A stretch of DNA of 64,000 nt from assembly GCF_030913635.1 (NCBI RefSeq), contig NZ_CP133188.1, forward strand, positions 62,001 through 126,000, given 5' to 3'. The notes under the pieces were generated by a model. The model was given only the letters and a program-made list of their open reading frames with translations. It had not been told where the DNA came from and did not search any database. The position numbers were made by a program, and so were the translations under genes. Shown here one piece after another: positions 51,259 to 59,881 of the stretch. The first letter of the stretch is position 1. Every line of letters starts with the position of its first letter. Source of the stretch: Sedimentibacter sp. MB35-C1. Its GTDB lineage: Bacteria > Bacillota > Clostridia > Tissierellales > Sedimentibacteraceae.

Positions 51259-52020
51259 TTATATAACTCCAACAGGCGATATGTATATTATAAACTCATT
51301 TTCTCCGTCAAGTCCAAGCAAATTGTCAACTAATTCCTGATCAAATTCAGCCATCGCACATGCTCCGCAGCCTATTGCTCCGCTGCTTAGATACAAATTT
51401 TGCATTACATGCCCTGCATCAAGCAGCATTAACTTATGTGATTCCAAAAGAAATCTCCATTCGCATCTGTATGGAACTGCGCTGTAGAAAAAAACAACTG
51501 CTGCTTTTGCGGCAAATGTCTGCCCCCTCAAGCTATCAGATATTTTATTTTCAAGTTCGTCAACTGATTTAATAAATTCTAAGGAGTGTTCCATTGGTAA
51601 GTAATGATATATACCTTTTTCTAGCCCCTCTACATTTAAAACCGTCAAATATGTTTCAAACGCATGCCTTGCTCCTGCAGACGGAACTGGCCTAACTGTT
51701 GCATAATTATTTCCTCTTATTTCTTTAATTCCCTGAGTAGTCCACAGCAGGAATGATAATTGGTCAATAGTTATGCTTTCATTTTTATAAACACGGTGAG
51801 TTTTTCTTTCCTGAACCAATTTTAAATAATCAGGCTCTTTTATTAATGAAGAAAATTCTTTGCTTAGTTTAATAGCAGTATTGCTCATAGGTGCTTTTGT
51901 CAAAGGCGGCTGAGGAAGCTGCTTTTGCTGATCAGATTTGTGTCTTTCCTTAGCAAATGTACTTTTCATAAATTCTCTGTTACTGCGTATTTTGTTTTTT
52001 ACATCTTGATTTTTTTCCAT
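51259..52020 (-). CDS. Nitroreductase-fold SagB/ThcOx-like oxidoreductase
   Basis: 253 residues. The family patterns include LVQERKTHRVYKNESITIDQLSFLLWTTQG, RPVPSAGARHAFETYL, GIYHYLPMEHSLE and DAGHVMQNLYLSSGAIGCGACAMAEFD. These belong to the FMN-dependent SagB-type dehydrogenases. In peptide biosynthesis SagB oxidises azolines to azoles, but free-standing copies without YcaO, precursor or transporter are common and their role is unknown. No RiPP partner gene was seen nearby. RBS: a GGAGGACAT sequence precedes the ATG. Confidence 0.88.
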   Translation of the reverse strand: MEKNQDVKNKIRSNREFMKSTFAKERHKSDQQKQLPQPPLTKAPMSNTAIKLSKEFSSLIKEPDYLKLVQERKTHRVYKNESITIDQLSFLLWTTQGIKEIRGNNYATVRPVPSAGARHAFETYLTVLNVEGLEKGIYHYLPMEHSLEFIKSVDELENKISDSLRGQTFAAKAAVVFFYSAVPYRCEWRFLLESHKLMLLDAGHVMQNLYLSSGAIGCGACAMAEFDQELVDNLLGLDGENEFIIYISPVGVI

Positions 52021-52070
52021 ATGTCCTCCTCAATTGTTCAAATCCTACATTTAGTATGATGTAGTTTTAT

Positions 52071-52367
52071 TTAGTCCAATATTTTTTCAAATAGCAAACT
52101 ATCTATCCACTTTCCATGTTGTAGCATATACTGATTGTACTTTCCGACAAATTGTTTTCCCGAATCTACTACCGTGTACATATAGTGCATACCTTTATCT
52201 TGTTCACAAACCAATTCTTTAACAATTTGAACAAAAAAATTATAGTTGTAATATTCATCTATTCTAGGCAATCCAATATTTTTAAAATATACTCTATTTT
52301 CTTTTTCAAATTCAAACAGCTGATCTATATCACTCAACGTTAAAAGTTTTATGCTAACGGATTCCAT
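52071..52367 (-). pseudogene. GNAT acetyltransferase with internal deletion
   Basis: 98 residues from ATG 52367 (MESVSIKLLTL), AAGGTATT upstream. The first ~75 residues fit a RimJ/RimL-type GNAT N-terminus (LLTLSDIDQLFEFEKENRVYFKNIGLPR) and the last ~25 (FVGKYNQYMLQHGKWIDSLLFEKIL) match the extreme C-terminus of the same family, where FEFVGKY normally follows the NGF helix. The acetyl-CoA-binding region (R/QxxGxG/A) that should lie between is absent, yet the frame is kept. The gene is therefore probably a deletion derivative without activity; a small functional protein is possible. Confidence 0.7.
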
Positions 52368-52451
52368 AATACCTTTTCTCCTTCTTAAGAACAAATCATA
52401 ACTTTGTAATTCTGCATCATTAGAACAACTTAATTTAACATAGTTTAAAAT

Positions 52452-53591
52452 CTATGATAATTTTACCACAACTAATGTTATATCATCATTGATTTTTTCA
52501 AGTTTTAGAAAATCATTAAAATCTTTGTGGACTTTTTTTACTATGTCATCGGGCTTCAGCTTATATATTTCAGTAAACAGCTTTTTAAGCCTGGTCTCAT
52601 AAAATTCATTGTTTGATCTTTGCTCCGGCAGTCCGTCAGACATAATAAACAGCGTCATTTCCGGAGACAAGGGCAGAGACTGGTCTGCATACTTGTACAA
52701 GTCTGTGCCTATTGCAGTTGAAACCGGGAGACTTGCTTTGTTCAACTCTGTTACATATCCATTGTTTCTTATAAGTACGGGACACATGTGAAATCCCGCA
52801 TTACAATAAGTCAGCTCATTTGTCCTTAAATCAAATACGGATAAAAAAATGCAGACAAGATATTCTACCGGATATCCTTCATTCATATACTGCTCGACAA
52901 AAAATTCCATAATTTCTTTAGGTGATAGCACCTGCCCTGGTATATGTTTTAGTGTAAAGTAGCTTCTTATAGTATCCTTAACAAAAATAGCCAGCATTGC
53001 ACTGTCAAGTCCATGTCCCGATACGTCAGCCGCAAAGCATACATATTGTTCAAAATAATCATTAAGCAACCCGTTGTCTACTTTAAATACATCGAACAAA
53101 TCCCCGCCCAGTTCCTGCGCCGGAATATACAAGGAGGCAAAAGAGATATTTTCTGAGCTTGGAAGGCTTTCTGGAAGAGACTGCTTATGAATTTTAATGG
53201 CATTTGCAATTTCAACATCCAGCTTTTTACGTATTTTTTCATACTCGGCATATTTTTCGTTGCCGTAAATATATATGTAGTTATTCTTTTTAAATGTCCT
53301 TACATGAAGTTTAATATGTCCTTGCTTGCCTTTTAATAATAATTCTTCCGGCTCAGAAGGTTTTTCCGTTGTGTCTGCAATAAAAGATTTAGTTTTATTT
53401 ATCTGAAAGTCAGCAACAATGTCCAAAAATTTTTTTTGTTTTAGTTCATTGTCAGTATAGCCCAAATATGACTGCATAGCCCTGTTGGAGAAAATAATTC
53501 TTCCATCTAAGCTACAAACCAAAAAATGATCATCAATCATATAAGCTATAGTTTCATTTATTTCCAGTGTATTAAAATTTTTCTCCGTCAT
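52452..53591 (-). CDS. PAS-PP2C (SpoIIE/RsbU-type) serine/threonine phosphatase
   Basis: 379 residues. A PAS domain covers about residues 10-115 (IDDHFLVCSLDGRIIFSNRAMQSYLGYTDNEL). The PP2C domain has the metal-binding Asp in LGGDLFDVF, AADVSGHGLDSAMLA, MSDGLPEQ and DDITLVVVKL at the end. Such phosphatases dephosphorylate anti-anti-sigma factors in partner-switching systems of stress or sporulation; no STAS or anti-sigma gene is adjacent. RBS AGGAGGAAGC. Its promoter motif is shared with the ferritin-like gene. Confidence 0.93.
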   Translation of the reverse strand: MTEKNFNTLEINETIAYMIDDHFLVCSLDGRIIFSNRAMQSYLGYTDNELKQKKFLDIVADFQINKTKSFIADTTEKPSEPEELLLKGKQGHIKLHVRTFKKNNYIYIYGNEKYAEYEKIRKKLDVEIANAIKIHKQSLPESLPSSENISFASLYIPAQELGGDLFDVFKVDNGLLNDYFEQYVCFAADVSGHGLDSAMLAIFVKDTIRSYFTLKHIPGQVLSPKEIMEFFVEQYMNEGYPVEYLVCIFLSVFDLRTNELTYCNAGFHMCPVLIRNNGYVTELNKASLPVSTAIGTDLYKYADQSLPLSPEMTLFIMSDGLPEQRSNNEFYETRLKKLFTEIYKLKPDDIVKKVHKDFNDFLKLEKINDDITLVVVKLS

Positions 53592-53638
53592 TGCTTCCTC
53601 CTGTCTTACGTGATTGTCATTTTTTTATCTTTCTTATG

Positions 53639-53672
53639 ATTATAGCACATATATCTTTTGTTATCTACTTGA
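53639..53672 (-). promoter_or_regulatory. Promoter with conserved TCAAGTAGAT element (copy B)
   Basis: TCAAGTAGAT, 15 nt, TGCTATAAT on the minus strand, about 48 nt before the PP2C start; identical to copy A at 29 of 34 positions. Confidence 0.65.
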
Positions 53673-53817
53673 TAATTAAATGTCATAAATGTATTTCAAA
53701 CATTTCTGCTGAAATAAGCCTCAGTAATTATTATCCATATTTTGTTTTTTTAAGAAACATTTACAAATAAATATTGTCAGGGTATTATATATATAACTAC
53801 TTTTAAGAAGGTGAATT

Positions 53818-56106
53818 ATGAAAAAATTAATTATTGTACTTATCTTCTGTATTGTTTTAACATCCTGCAAAAATACGTACAAAACAAATGATGATATTAC
53901 CAATAATGATTCCGGCATAAATGTATCCGTAGAGCCAGAGATGCCTGAGGAACCCGAAAATCCAGTGGAACCTGAGAAATCTGAAAAACCTGAAAACCAA
54001 GAAAATGCTGTGGATAATAGGTTTTCTCTTATGGATTTGACAGAGGGACAGCTTGAAAGCATTCATCTTGAAATGAGAGATGATAATCGATGGTTATTTT
54101 CAGGCGATCTGGGATCGTCTATTAGATTGTCAGATTGTGAAATTGCAGTTTCCGACTACAACTACAAAATTTTAAGAAATTCCAGCCAGGCTCTATATTG
54201 CAACGGAATTGACATCGAATACGGAACTGGTGCTATAGATACTGCCATAGCAAGCAGGGATTATTTGTATTTTAAAAATAAAGGCATGGCTGATGAATCT
54301 TTTAAAACTGACTACAATATTTTGAATGGTGATATGATATTATCTCTGGAATGCACTGATTCTGATATGTCTAATATGGAAATAAAAGAAATTAAGTACA
54401 GTTATTCTATTGATAATTTGACCTTGTACGGATTTATTAAAAAAAATCAAGATGGCTGCAACGTTATAATTGACCCTGCCTACATGAAAGGGATTCCTGT
54501 ATATCACCCAAGAAGTGAATTATGCAGATATGAGATTAACGGTATTGATATAGAGGCAGACACACTCAGTTTGACAATTACTAAAATTGATGAGTCTATT
54601 GAAAGTTATTTAGAAAGTTTAGGTGCAGATTATGTTTATGCCCGCCTGCAGTTCAACAATTTTAGTTGCAGCTACGGAACAGTGTCGGGATATAATTCAA
54701 CTGCCGAGCTTTGCGGATACAATTTAATTTCTGAGGATGCCGAAAAAATACTGTCTCAGCAATTTACTATAGAAAACAGCGGCAAAAGCAGTGAAATGAC
54801 GACTGCATATAATATTTTAACTTCAAATTATAATACCTTAATTTCTGATTCTGTTGTAGGTATCTCCCTTCTTGATCTTGATTTTGATGGAACTCCTGAG
54901 GTTATGGTTTCCAAATACCCAGATAACTGGAACCAGATGAAAGATGAAAATGGTGTTGAAACAATAGATGTGGATGTTTACCGCATTGACGGAGATAATC
55001 TTGTATATATTGATACACTCTGGAATTATCATACAGTGGTTTATGAGCTTGGCAACAGATTGGGTATTAAAAAACTCGATGACGGCAGTAAAGCATGGTT
55101 CAACATGTCTTATAAGGACAGAAACAGCGGTGAAATTTCCGATACGGATTATCTGTTTAATTTAGAAGGAGACAAACTTGTATTCACAGAGGTCTTCAGC
55201 AAGGACTCCCATGACACTTACTATTATTATGGAGAACCGATGGTGTTTGAAGAAGAAACTTTTTTTGATGAATCCCTTGGCGAGGAATTTACAAGGCTTA
55301 AATGGGGAGAATTCAGTTCAATTTATGGAGACTGGGCACTTATAGGATGGATAAAGGAGGACTATTGCAAGGATATGAAAGATTCTTCCTTTAGTCTATA
55401 TAATTATTCCATGTCTGTAGCTGTACCGGGTGAAAAGCCTTACATAATCCCTGTGACAGAACGCATGCTCAGCTACTATATTGCTGACTTGGTTGATTCC
55501 TATTACCTTGGCACATACGATTCTGGCAAGCAATATTATGAATATAAGTTTCTGGGAGATTTTGCAAAGCCCATAATATATTTATACCCTGCAGAAAAAG
55601 CTGATGTTTCTGTACGGCTTGATTTTAACGGAGAGCTTACATGCACATATCCTGATTACAACGGCGGCTGGAATGTTACGGCTGAACCTGACGGAACTTT
55701 GATAAATAAAGCCGATGGAAGGAAATATTCATACTTATTCTGGGAAGGGGAAGGAACCGCAAGCTGGGATCTGTCAAAGGGATTTATTATTGCCAGAGAA
55801 GACACTTCACAATTTTTGCAGAATAAGCTTCAATACATGGGGTTAAATTCCGAAGAAATAAACGATTTTATCGTGTACTGGCTACCTCGAATGAATAAAA
55901 ACAAATATAATTTGATAACATTCCAAACAGTCGCCTATGAAAAAAGCGCAAAGCTTAATATTACTCCCAAGCCCGACAGCCTATTGAGGATATTTATGGT
56001 TTACAAACCTCTAAACCAACCTATCGATATTGTCCCTCAAGAGCTTAAGACATTTACACGGGAAGGCTTTACAGTAATTGAGTGGGGAGGCTTTGAACTG
56101 GAATAA
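53818..56106 (+). CDS. Large lipoprotein with a C-terminal KPIIYLYP domain
   Basis: 762 residues. The lipobox is LTSC after a hydrophobic start, so it should be lipid-anchored outside the membrane. Residues ~40-65 are a Glu/Pro-rich spacer (EPEMPEEPENPVEPEKSEKP). The middle holds beta-rich sequence and, near residue 360, LLDLDFDGTPEVMV, a calcium-loop-like motif (DxDxDG) as in FG-GAP repeats. From residue 582 (FAKPIIYLYPAEKADVSVRLDFNG) to the end is a ~180-residue domain that I recognise from many uncharacterised clostridial exported proteins, with WNVTAEPDGTL and a Trp-rich core (YLFWEGE, IVYWLPRMN). RBS AAGAAGGTG. Function unknown. Confidence 0.8.
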   Translation: MKKLIIVLIFCIVLTSCKNTYKTNDDITNNDSGINVSVEPEMPEEPENPVEPEKSEKPENQENAVDNRFSLMDLTEGQLESIHLEMRDDNRWLFSGDLGSSIRLSDCEIAVSDYNYKILRNSSQALYCNGIDIEYGTGAIDTAIASRDYLYFKNKGMADESFKTDYNILNGDMILSLECTDSDMSNMEIKEIKYSYSIDNLTLYGFIKKNQDGCNVIIDPAYMKGIPVYHPRSELCRYEINGIDIEADTLSLTITKIDESIESYLESLGADYVYARLQFNNFSCSYGTVSGYNSTAELCGYNLISEDAEKILSQQFTIENSGKSSEMTTAYNILTSNYNTLISDSVVGISLLDLDFDGTPEVMVSKYPDNWNQMKDENGVETIDVDVYRIDGDNLVYIDTLWNYHTVVYELGNRLGIKKLDDGSKAWFNMSYKDRNSGEISDTDYLFNLEGDKLVFTEVFSKDSHDTYYYYGEPMVFEEETFFDESLGEEFTRLKWGEFSSIYGDWALIGWIKEDYCKDMKDSSFSLYNYSMSVAVPGEKPYIIPVTERMLSYYIADLVDSYYLGTYDSGKQYYEYKFLGDFAKPIIYLYPAEKADVSVRLDFNGELTCTYPDYNGGWNVTAEPDGTLINKADGRKYSYLFWEGEGTASWDLSKGFIIAREDTSQFLQNKLQYMGLNSEEINDFIVYWLPRMNKNKYNLITFQTVAYEKSAKLNITPKPDSLLRIFMVYKPLNQPIDIVPQELKTFTREGFTVIEWGGFELE

Positions 56107-56110
56107 GAAA

Positions 56111-56145
56111 AAGGTGCCTTAACATACTAAATGCTTAGGCACCTT
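56111..56145 (+). terminator. Terminator after the large lipoprotein gene
   Basis: AAGGTGCCT and AGGCACCTT form a 9-bp stem that begins a few nt after the stop; T-rich sequence follows. Confidence 0.75.
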
Positions 56146-56187
56146 CTTATAATAAATTGTTCAAGCCGCATTTTATATAGTTAGTTA

Positions 56188-56280
56188 TTATAACTGAGAA
56201 ATCTCTTTTGTTACTTTCAGGAATTCATCAATATCATTACATCGTGGCAGTGAATAAAATACCGGTTTAACATTTAAATT
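56188..56280 (-). pseudogene. Possible gene remnant (C-terminal fragment)
   Basis: On the minus strand 30 codons before a TAA read as VKPVFYSLPRCNDIDEFLKV and so on, ending EISQL. The style (charged helix at the end) resembles the extreme C-terminus of class V aminotransferase-like enzymes, but the reading frame is closed upstream by TAA and no start is present. It could be chance. Confidence 0.25.
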
Positions 56281-56450
56281 TTAAATTTGCTGCAATGGCG
56301 CATCAATAAGTTACACTCTTCTTTTATAACAATTCCTAAATACTTGGGAATTCGTCAATTTAATTTGCACTAACTTTAATTATATTATATAATGGCTACA
56401 GTTTTGAATCATAAACTACATGGATATATAAACATATGAAAGGTTAACAA

Positions 56451-57311
56451 ATGAATTCAAGAACAAAAGGGATTTTTCACATTTTACTGGCGGGGTTGGC
56501 TTTCGCCTTTATGGGTCTATTTATACGTCTGTCCGGAGATTTGCCGGCAATACAAAAAAGCTTTTTCAGAAATCTTATTGCTTTTGCTGTAACTTTTAGT
56601 ATATTTATCAAAAACGGAGAAAAAATACAGATCAAAAAAGAGAATTACAAGTTTCTTATTTTGAGATCTACATTCGGCACCATAGGAATTATATGCAATT
56701 TTTATGCTCTTGATCACATGGTTTTATCAGATGCTTCCATGCTGAATAAGCTGTCACCGTTTTTTGTTATCATATTTTCTTATTTTATTTTAAAAGAAAG
56801 GATTACTATATTCCAAGGATTAATGGTTTTAACCGCCTTTTTAGGAGCAGTTTTTATAGTAAAACCTACGGGAAACATAAGCAGCTTTCCGGCAATAATA
56901 GCAGCACTTGGCGGAATGGGTGCCGGAGCAGCTTATACAATGGTGCGATTATTGGGAAAAAGAGGCGTTGAAAAGAAAATCATCATTATGTTTTTTTCCG
57001 GCTTTTCATGCATTGCAAGCATTCCCTTCATGCTGGGAAGATTTGCACCAATGTCCTTAAACCAGCTATTACTTCTTATTTGCGCTGGAATAATGGCAAC
57101 TGTCGGACAATTTGCGATAACCAAGGCATATTTTTATGCTCCTGCCAAGGAAATATCCATATATGATTACTCTCAAATTATATTCTCAGCATTAATAGGC
57201 TTTGCTTTTTTGCAACAGATTCCGGATCTTCACAGCGTATTAGGCTATGTTATTATATGCTTTTCCGCAGTCAGCATGTATTTATATAATAGCAGGCATG
57301 TTGAAGCTTAG
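56451..57311 (+). CDS. EamA/DMT family transporter
   Basis: 286 residues, ten hydrophobic helices in two EamA repeats. The N-terminal repeat reads GIFHILLAGLAFAFMGLFIRLSGDLPAIQKSFFRN, and the family phrases DASMLNKLSPFFVIIFSYFILKERIT and DYSQIIFSALIGFAFLQQIPD mark the ends of the two repeats. Members export amino acids or small metabolites. RBS AAAGGTTAACAA. Monocistronic, with a terminator at 57322-57351. Confidence 0.92.
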   Translation: MNSRTKGIFHILLAGLAFAFMGLFIRLSGDLPAIQKSFFRNLIAFAVTFSIFIKNGEKIQIKKENYKFLILRSTFGTIGIICNFYALDHMVLSDASMLNKLSPFFVIIFSYFILKERITIFQGLMVLTAFLGAVFIVKPTGNISSFPAIIAALGGMGAGAAYTMVRLLGKRGVEKKIIIMFFSGFSCIASIPFMLGRFAPMSLNQLLLLICAGIMATVGQFAITKAYFYAPAKEISIYDYSQIIFSALIGFAFLQQIPDLHSVLGYVIICFSAVSMYLYNSRHVEA

Positions 57312-57321
57312 TGAGTGCAAC

Positions 57322-57351
57322 AAGGACCTTCCCTATAAAGAGTCGGTCCTT
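57322..57351 (+). terminator. Terminator after the EamA gene
   Basis: AAGGACC and GGTCCTT form a 7-bp stem with a 16-nt loop, followed by ATTTTATTTTT. Confidence 0.7.
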
Positions 57352-57515
57352 ATTTTATTTTTATCAGAGGGCATAAAAACTTATATTAATAAAGGAATAT
57401 TCCCATGAAAATTTGTAAAATTACTTATATTACAATAATATTAAAACAGTTTATTTTTTGATTAATTTCATCTCCTATGCAAATAATAACAGCATAAAAT
57501 GAAAGGAGAAAATAT

Positions 57516-57695
57516 ATGAATAATCCAAAAAATTCAATATCTGCTGAAGCGAAACAAGCATTACAGCAATTTAAAATGGAAGTTTCAAGAGAACTAAGCA
57601 TAGCAAACCCTCAGGAAAAAAATCGCGCAAACATGACATCCAGGCAAAACGGTTATGTTGGAGGATATGCCGAAAAAGGGCAGTCAATTAAATAG
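57516..57695 (+). CDS. Alpha/beta-type small acid-soluble spore protein (SASP)
   Basis: 59 residues, found by eye; ATG 57516 follows GAAAGGAGAAAATAT. The sequence SAEAKQALQQFKMEVSREL and TSRQNGYVGGYAEK match the two conserved blocks of alpha/beta SASPs (EVAxELGI and TSRxNGxVGGxM). Such proteins coat spore DNA and protect it from UV and heat. It shows that the organism forms endospores. The second block ends early (GGYAEKGQSIK), without the usual MVKKMI helix. A strong terminator follows. Confidence 0.86.
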   Translation: MNNPKNSISAEAKQALQQFKMEVSRELSIANPQEKNRANMTSRQNGYVGGYAEKGQSIK

Positions 57696-57734
57696 ACGGT
57701 AAGCAAGATCACTCATAAAAGGCATGGACTCTAT

Positions 57735-57769
57735 CTATGATAGTAATAAAATACTATCATAGTTTTTTT
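57735..57769 (+). terminator. Terminator after the SASP gene
   Basis: CTATGATAGTA pairs with TACTATCATAG around ATAAAA, then TTTTTTTA. Confidence 0.9.
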
Positions 57770-57890
57770 ATATGACATCCGGCTCGTATTTCTATTGTAA
57801 TAAACTACTCAGCTTACAATCCAAGACTACTCATCTATTAAACTTTTATGCAAATTACACATTTGTATAATTTTACTATTCAATTTCCTA

Positions 57891-57951
57891 TTGACAAATA
57901 AAACAATCAGATTATAATAGTTCATAAATAAACTGTTTATTATTAAACTAT
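57891..57951 (+). promoter_or_regulatory. MarR promoter with 35-bp imperfect palindrome
   Basis: TTGACA, 16-nt spacer, TATAAT (57891-57918). Beginning at the -10, 57917-57951 is a palindrome centred on T57934: the core AATAAAC-T-GTTTATT is perfect and 14 of 17 positions match overall. This fits autorepression by MarR. Confidence 0.7.
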
Positions 57952-57968
57952 TATTTGAGGTGAAACTT

Positions 57969-58409
57969 ATGATTAACGGTGCAGAATTACTTTTGAGTCT
58001 TCAAACCATTACGAGATTATTTGAAAAATACGGAAAGCAGGCTTGTGATCTACTTGAGTTGAATATGACGGAAATGAGAGTGTTGATGTTTCTTATTAAC
58101 AATCCTGATAAGGATACAGCAAGTGACATAGTCAATTTATTTTTTTTCCCAAAAGCAAGCGTATCAATTACCATTGATACACTAATAAAAAAAGGTTACT
58201 TGGAAAGATTACCCGACAAGAATGATCGCAGACGCATTCATCTAAATGTGATTAAAGATATAGACATGCTTAAAGAAATTTTTGTTTCATTAAAAAACAA
58301 CTTCTTTTCACAGTTATATACAGGTTTTACTGAAGAAGAAATAAATCAGCACCAAAAATTTTATGAAAGAATAGTTAATAATGCTATAAACGGACTTAAT
58401 GAGGAGTAA
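57969..58409 (+). CDS. MarR family transcriptional regulator
   Basis: 146 residues from ATG 57969, with GAGGTGAAACTT upstream; a GTG at 57960 overlaps the site. The winged helix has LLELNMTEMRVLMFLINNPDKDTASDIVNLFFFPKASVSITIDTLIKKGYLERLPDKNDRRRIHLNV, including the DxRxxxL-type wing. It is followed by a MATE pump gene after 5 nt, the same arrangement as mepR-mepA of staphylococci, so it is likely a drug-responsive repressor of the pump. Confidence 0.92.
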   Translation: MINGAELLLSLQTITRLFEKYGKQACDLLELNMTEMRVLMFLINNPDKDTASDIVNLFFFPKASVSITIDTLIKKGYLERLPDKNDRRRIHLNVIKDIDMLKEIFVSLKNNFFSQLYTGFTEEEINQHQKFYERIVNNAINGLNEE

Positions 58410-58414
58410 ACATA

Positions 58415-59791
58415 ATGCAACTTGAGAGCAGCAATGAATTTTTAGGCAAAGAACCAATAGGAAAACTTCTACGAAAGCTGGCAATACCAACTATAACTGC
58501 ACAGCTTATAAATATGATGTATAACATAATTGACCGTATGTACATTGGGCATATGCCAAATAACGGCGCTCTTGCCCTAACAGGTGTAGGTGTATGTATG
58601 CCAATAATTATGATAATAACTGCATTTGCCATGCTTATTTCCTCCGGCGGTGCTCCCCGTGCTTCAATTATGATGGGGGAAGGAGATGTTGATGAAGCAG
58701 AGAAGGTTCTCGGCAACAGTTTTACATTTCAAATTATTATATCTATAATTTTAACAATTGTACTGTTGATTTGGAATCGTGATATTTTAATGGTGTTCGG
58801 TGCAAGTGAAAACACTATTCAATACGCCACGGCATATATGAGCGTTTATGCCATCGGTACATTTTTTGTTCAAACCACATTAGGTATGAATGCATTTTTA
58901 ACTGCACAGGGCTTTGCAAAAACAGCAATGATTTCTGTGTTGATTGGTGCAATTACAAATATAGTATTAGATCCTATTTTTATATATGCTCTGAATATGG
59001 GTGTCAGCGGTGCGGCACTTGCAACAATAATTTCGCAATTTTTATCTTCTGTTTGGATAATACTTTTTTTGACCGGAAATAATACCATACTAAAAATACG
59101 ACTGTCAAACATGCGCTTAAAAGCAATTTATATTTTGCCAAGTCTTGCCTTAGGTCTTGGATCATTTATTATGTCCGCAAGCGAAAGCCTTCTTGCCGTT
59201 TGCTTCAACTCTTCACTGCTGAAGCATGGAGGAGATGTAGCTGTGGGAGCCATGACAATTATTGTCAGCGTTCTACAATTTGCAATGCTTCCCCTACAAG
59301 GCCTCGCTCAGGGAGCTCAGCCTATTTCAAGCTACAATTTCGGTGCAAAGAATTCCCAAAGAGTAAAGGACACATTTAAACTTTTATTAAAAATAAGCCT
59401 TGGTTTTTCTACAATCATATGGCTGATGATTATGCTGTTCCCTCAGCTTTTTATCCGTATTTTTACTGACAACTCAGGGCTTATGAGTTTTTCAATCAGC
59501 GCAATAAGAACATATTTTACTGTTATGTTTATATTTGGAGTACAGATTGCTTGTCAAATGACATTTATATCAATAGGAAACGCTAAGTCTTCAATAATTG
59601 TTGCCGTAGTTAGAAAATTCGTTCTTCTCATACCGCTAATATATATAATGCCGCAGATTTTCAAGAACAATCAGGTGTTGGCAGTTTATGCGGCAGAGCC
59701 TGTTGCCGATATAATCGCTGTAATATTTACAGCAATTTTATTTACAGTACAGTTTAAAAAGAGTTTAAATTCATTAGTGAGTTTCTATTAA
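58415..59791 (+). CDS. MATE family multidrug efflux transporter (MepA-like)
   Basis: 458 residues, about twelve helices in two MatE repeats. Typical phrases are GKLLRKLAIPTITAQLINMMYNIIDRMYIGH, ISSGGAPRASIMMGEGD, GVSGAALATIISQ and QGLAQGAQPISSYNFGAKN. RBS GAGGAG precedes. The gene follows the MarR regulator directly and AraC/GyrI-type regulator gene downstream after 90 nt. Length, motifs and the MarR partner point to MepA-like cationic drug export coupled to Na+ or H+. Confidence 0.93.
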   Translation: MQLESSNEFLGKEPIGKLLRKLAIPTITAQLINMMYNIIDRMYIGHMPNNGALALTGVGVCMPIIMIITAFAMLISSGGAPRASIMMGEGDVDEAEKVLGNSFTFQIIISIILTIVLLIWNRDILMVFGASENTIQYATAYMSVYAIGTFFVQTTLGMNAFLTAQGFAKTAMISVLIGAITNIVLDPIFIYALNMGVSGAALATIISQFLSSVWIILFLTGNNTILKIRLSNMRLKAIYILPSLALGLGSFIMSASESLLAVCFNSSLLKHGGDVAVGAMTIIVSVLQFAMLPLQGLAQGAQPISSYNFGAKNSQRVKDTFKLLLKISLGFSTIIWLMIMLFPQLFIRIFTDNSGLMSFSISAIRTYFTVMFIFGVQIACQMTFISIGNAKSSIIVAVVRKFVLLIPLIYIMPQIFKNNQVLAVYAAEPVADIIAVIFTAILFTVQFKKSLNSLVSFY

Positions 59792-59881
59792 AATAAATTT
59801 ACCTCAGTTATAAAAAGGGCATACACAGTCAAGCGATATCTAACCCTCTGTGGTATTCTACTCTCAAAGGAGGTGCATATC

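Noticed and set aside
51259-52020. A RiPP (azole peptide) biosynthesis cluster around the SagB-like gene
   Set aside because: No YcaO cyclodehydratase, precursor peptide, or dedicated transporter is nearby; the isolated oxidoreductase is not evidence of a cluster.
53721-54062. Minus-strand frame with repeated Gly-Phe-Ser-Gly-Ser units
   Set aside because: It is the antisense of the Glu/Pro-rich codons of the large lipoprotein; no ribosome site or promoter, and the plus-strand gene explains the repeat.
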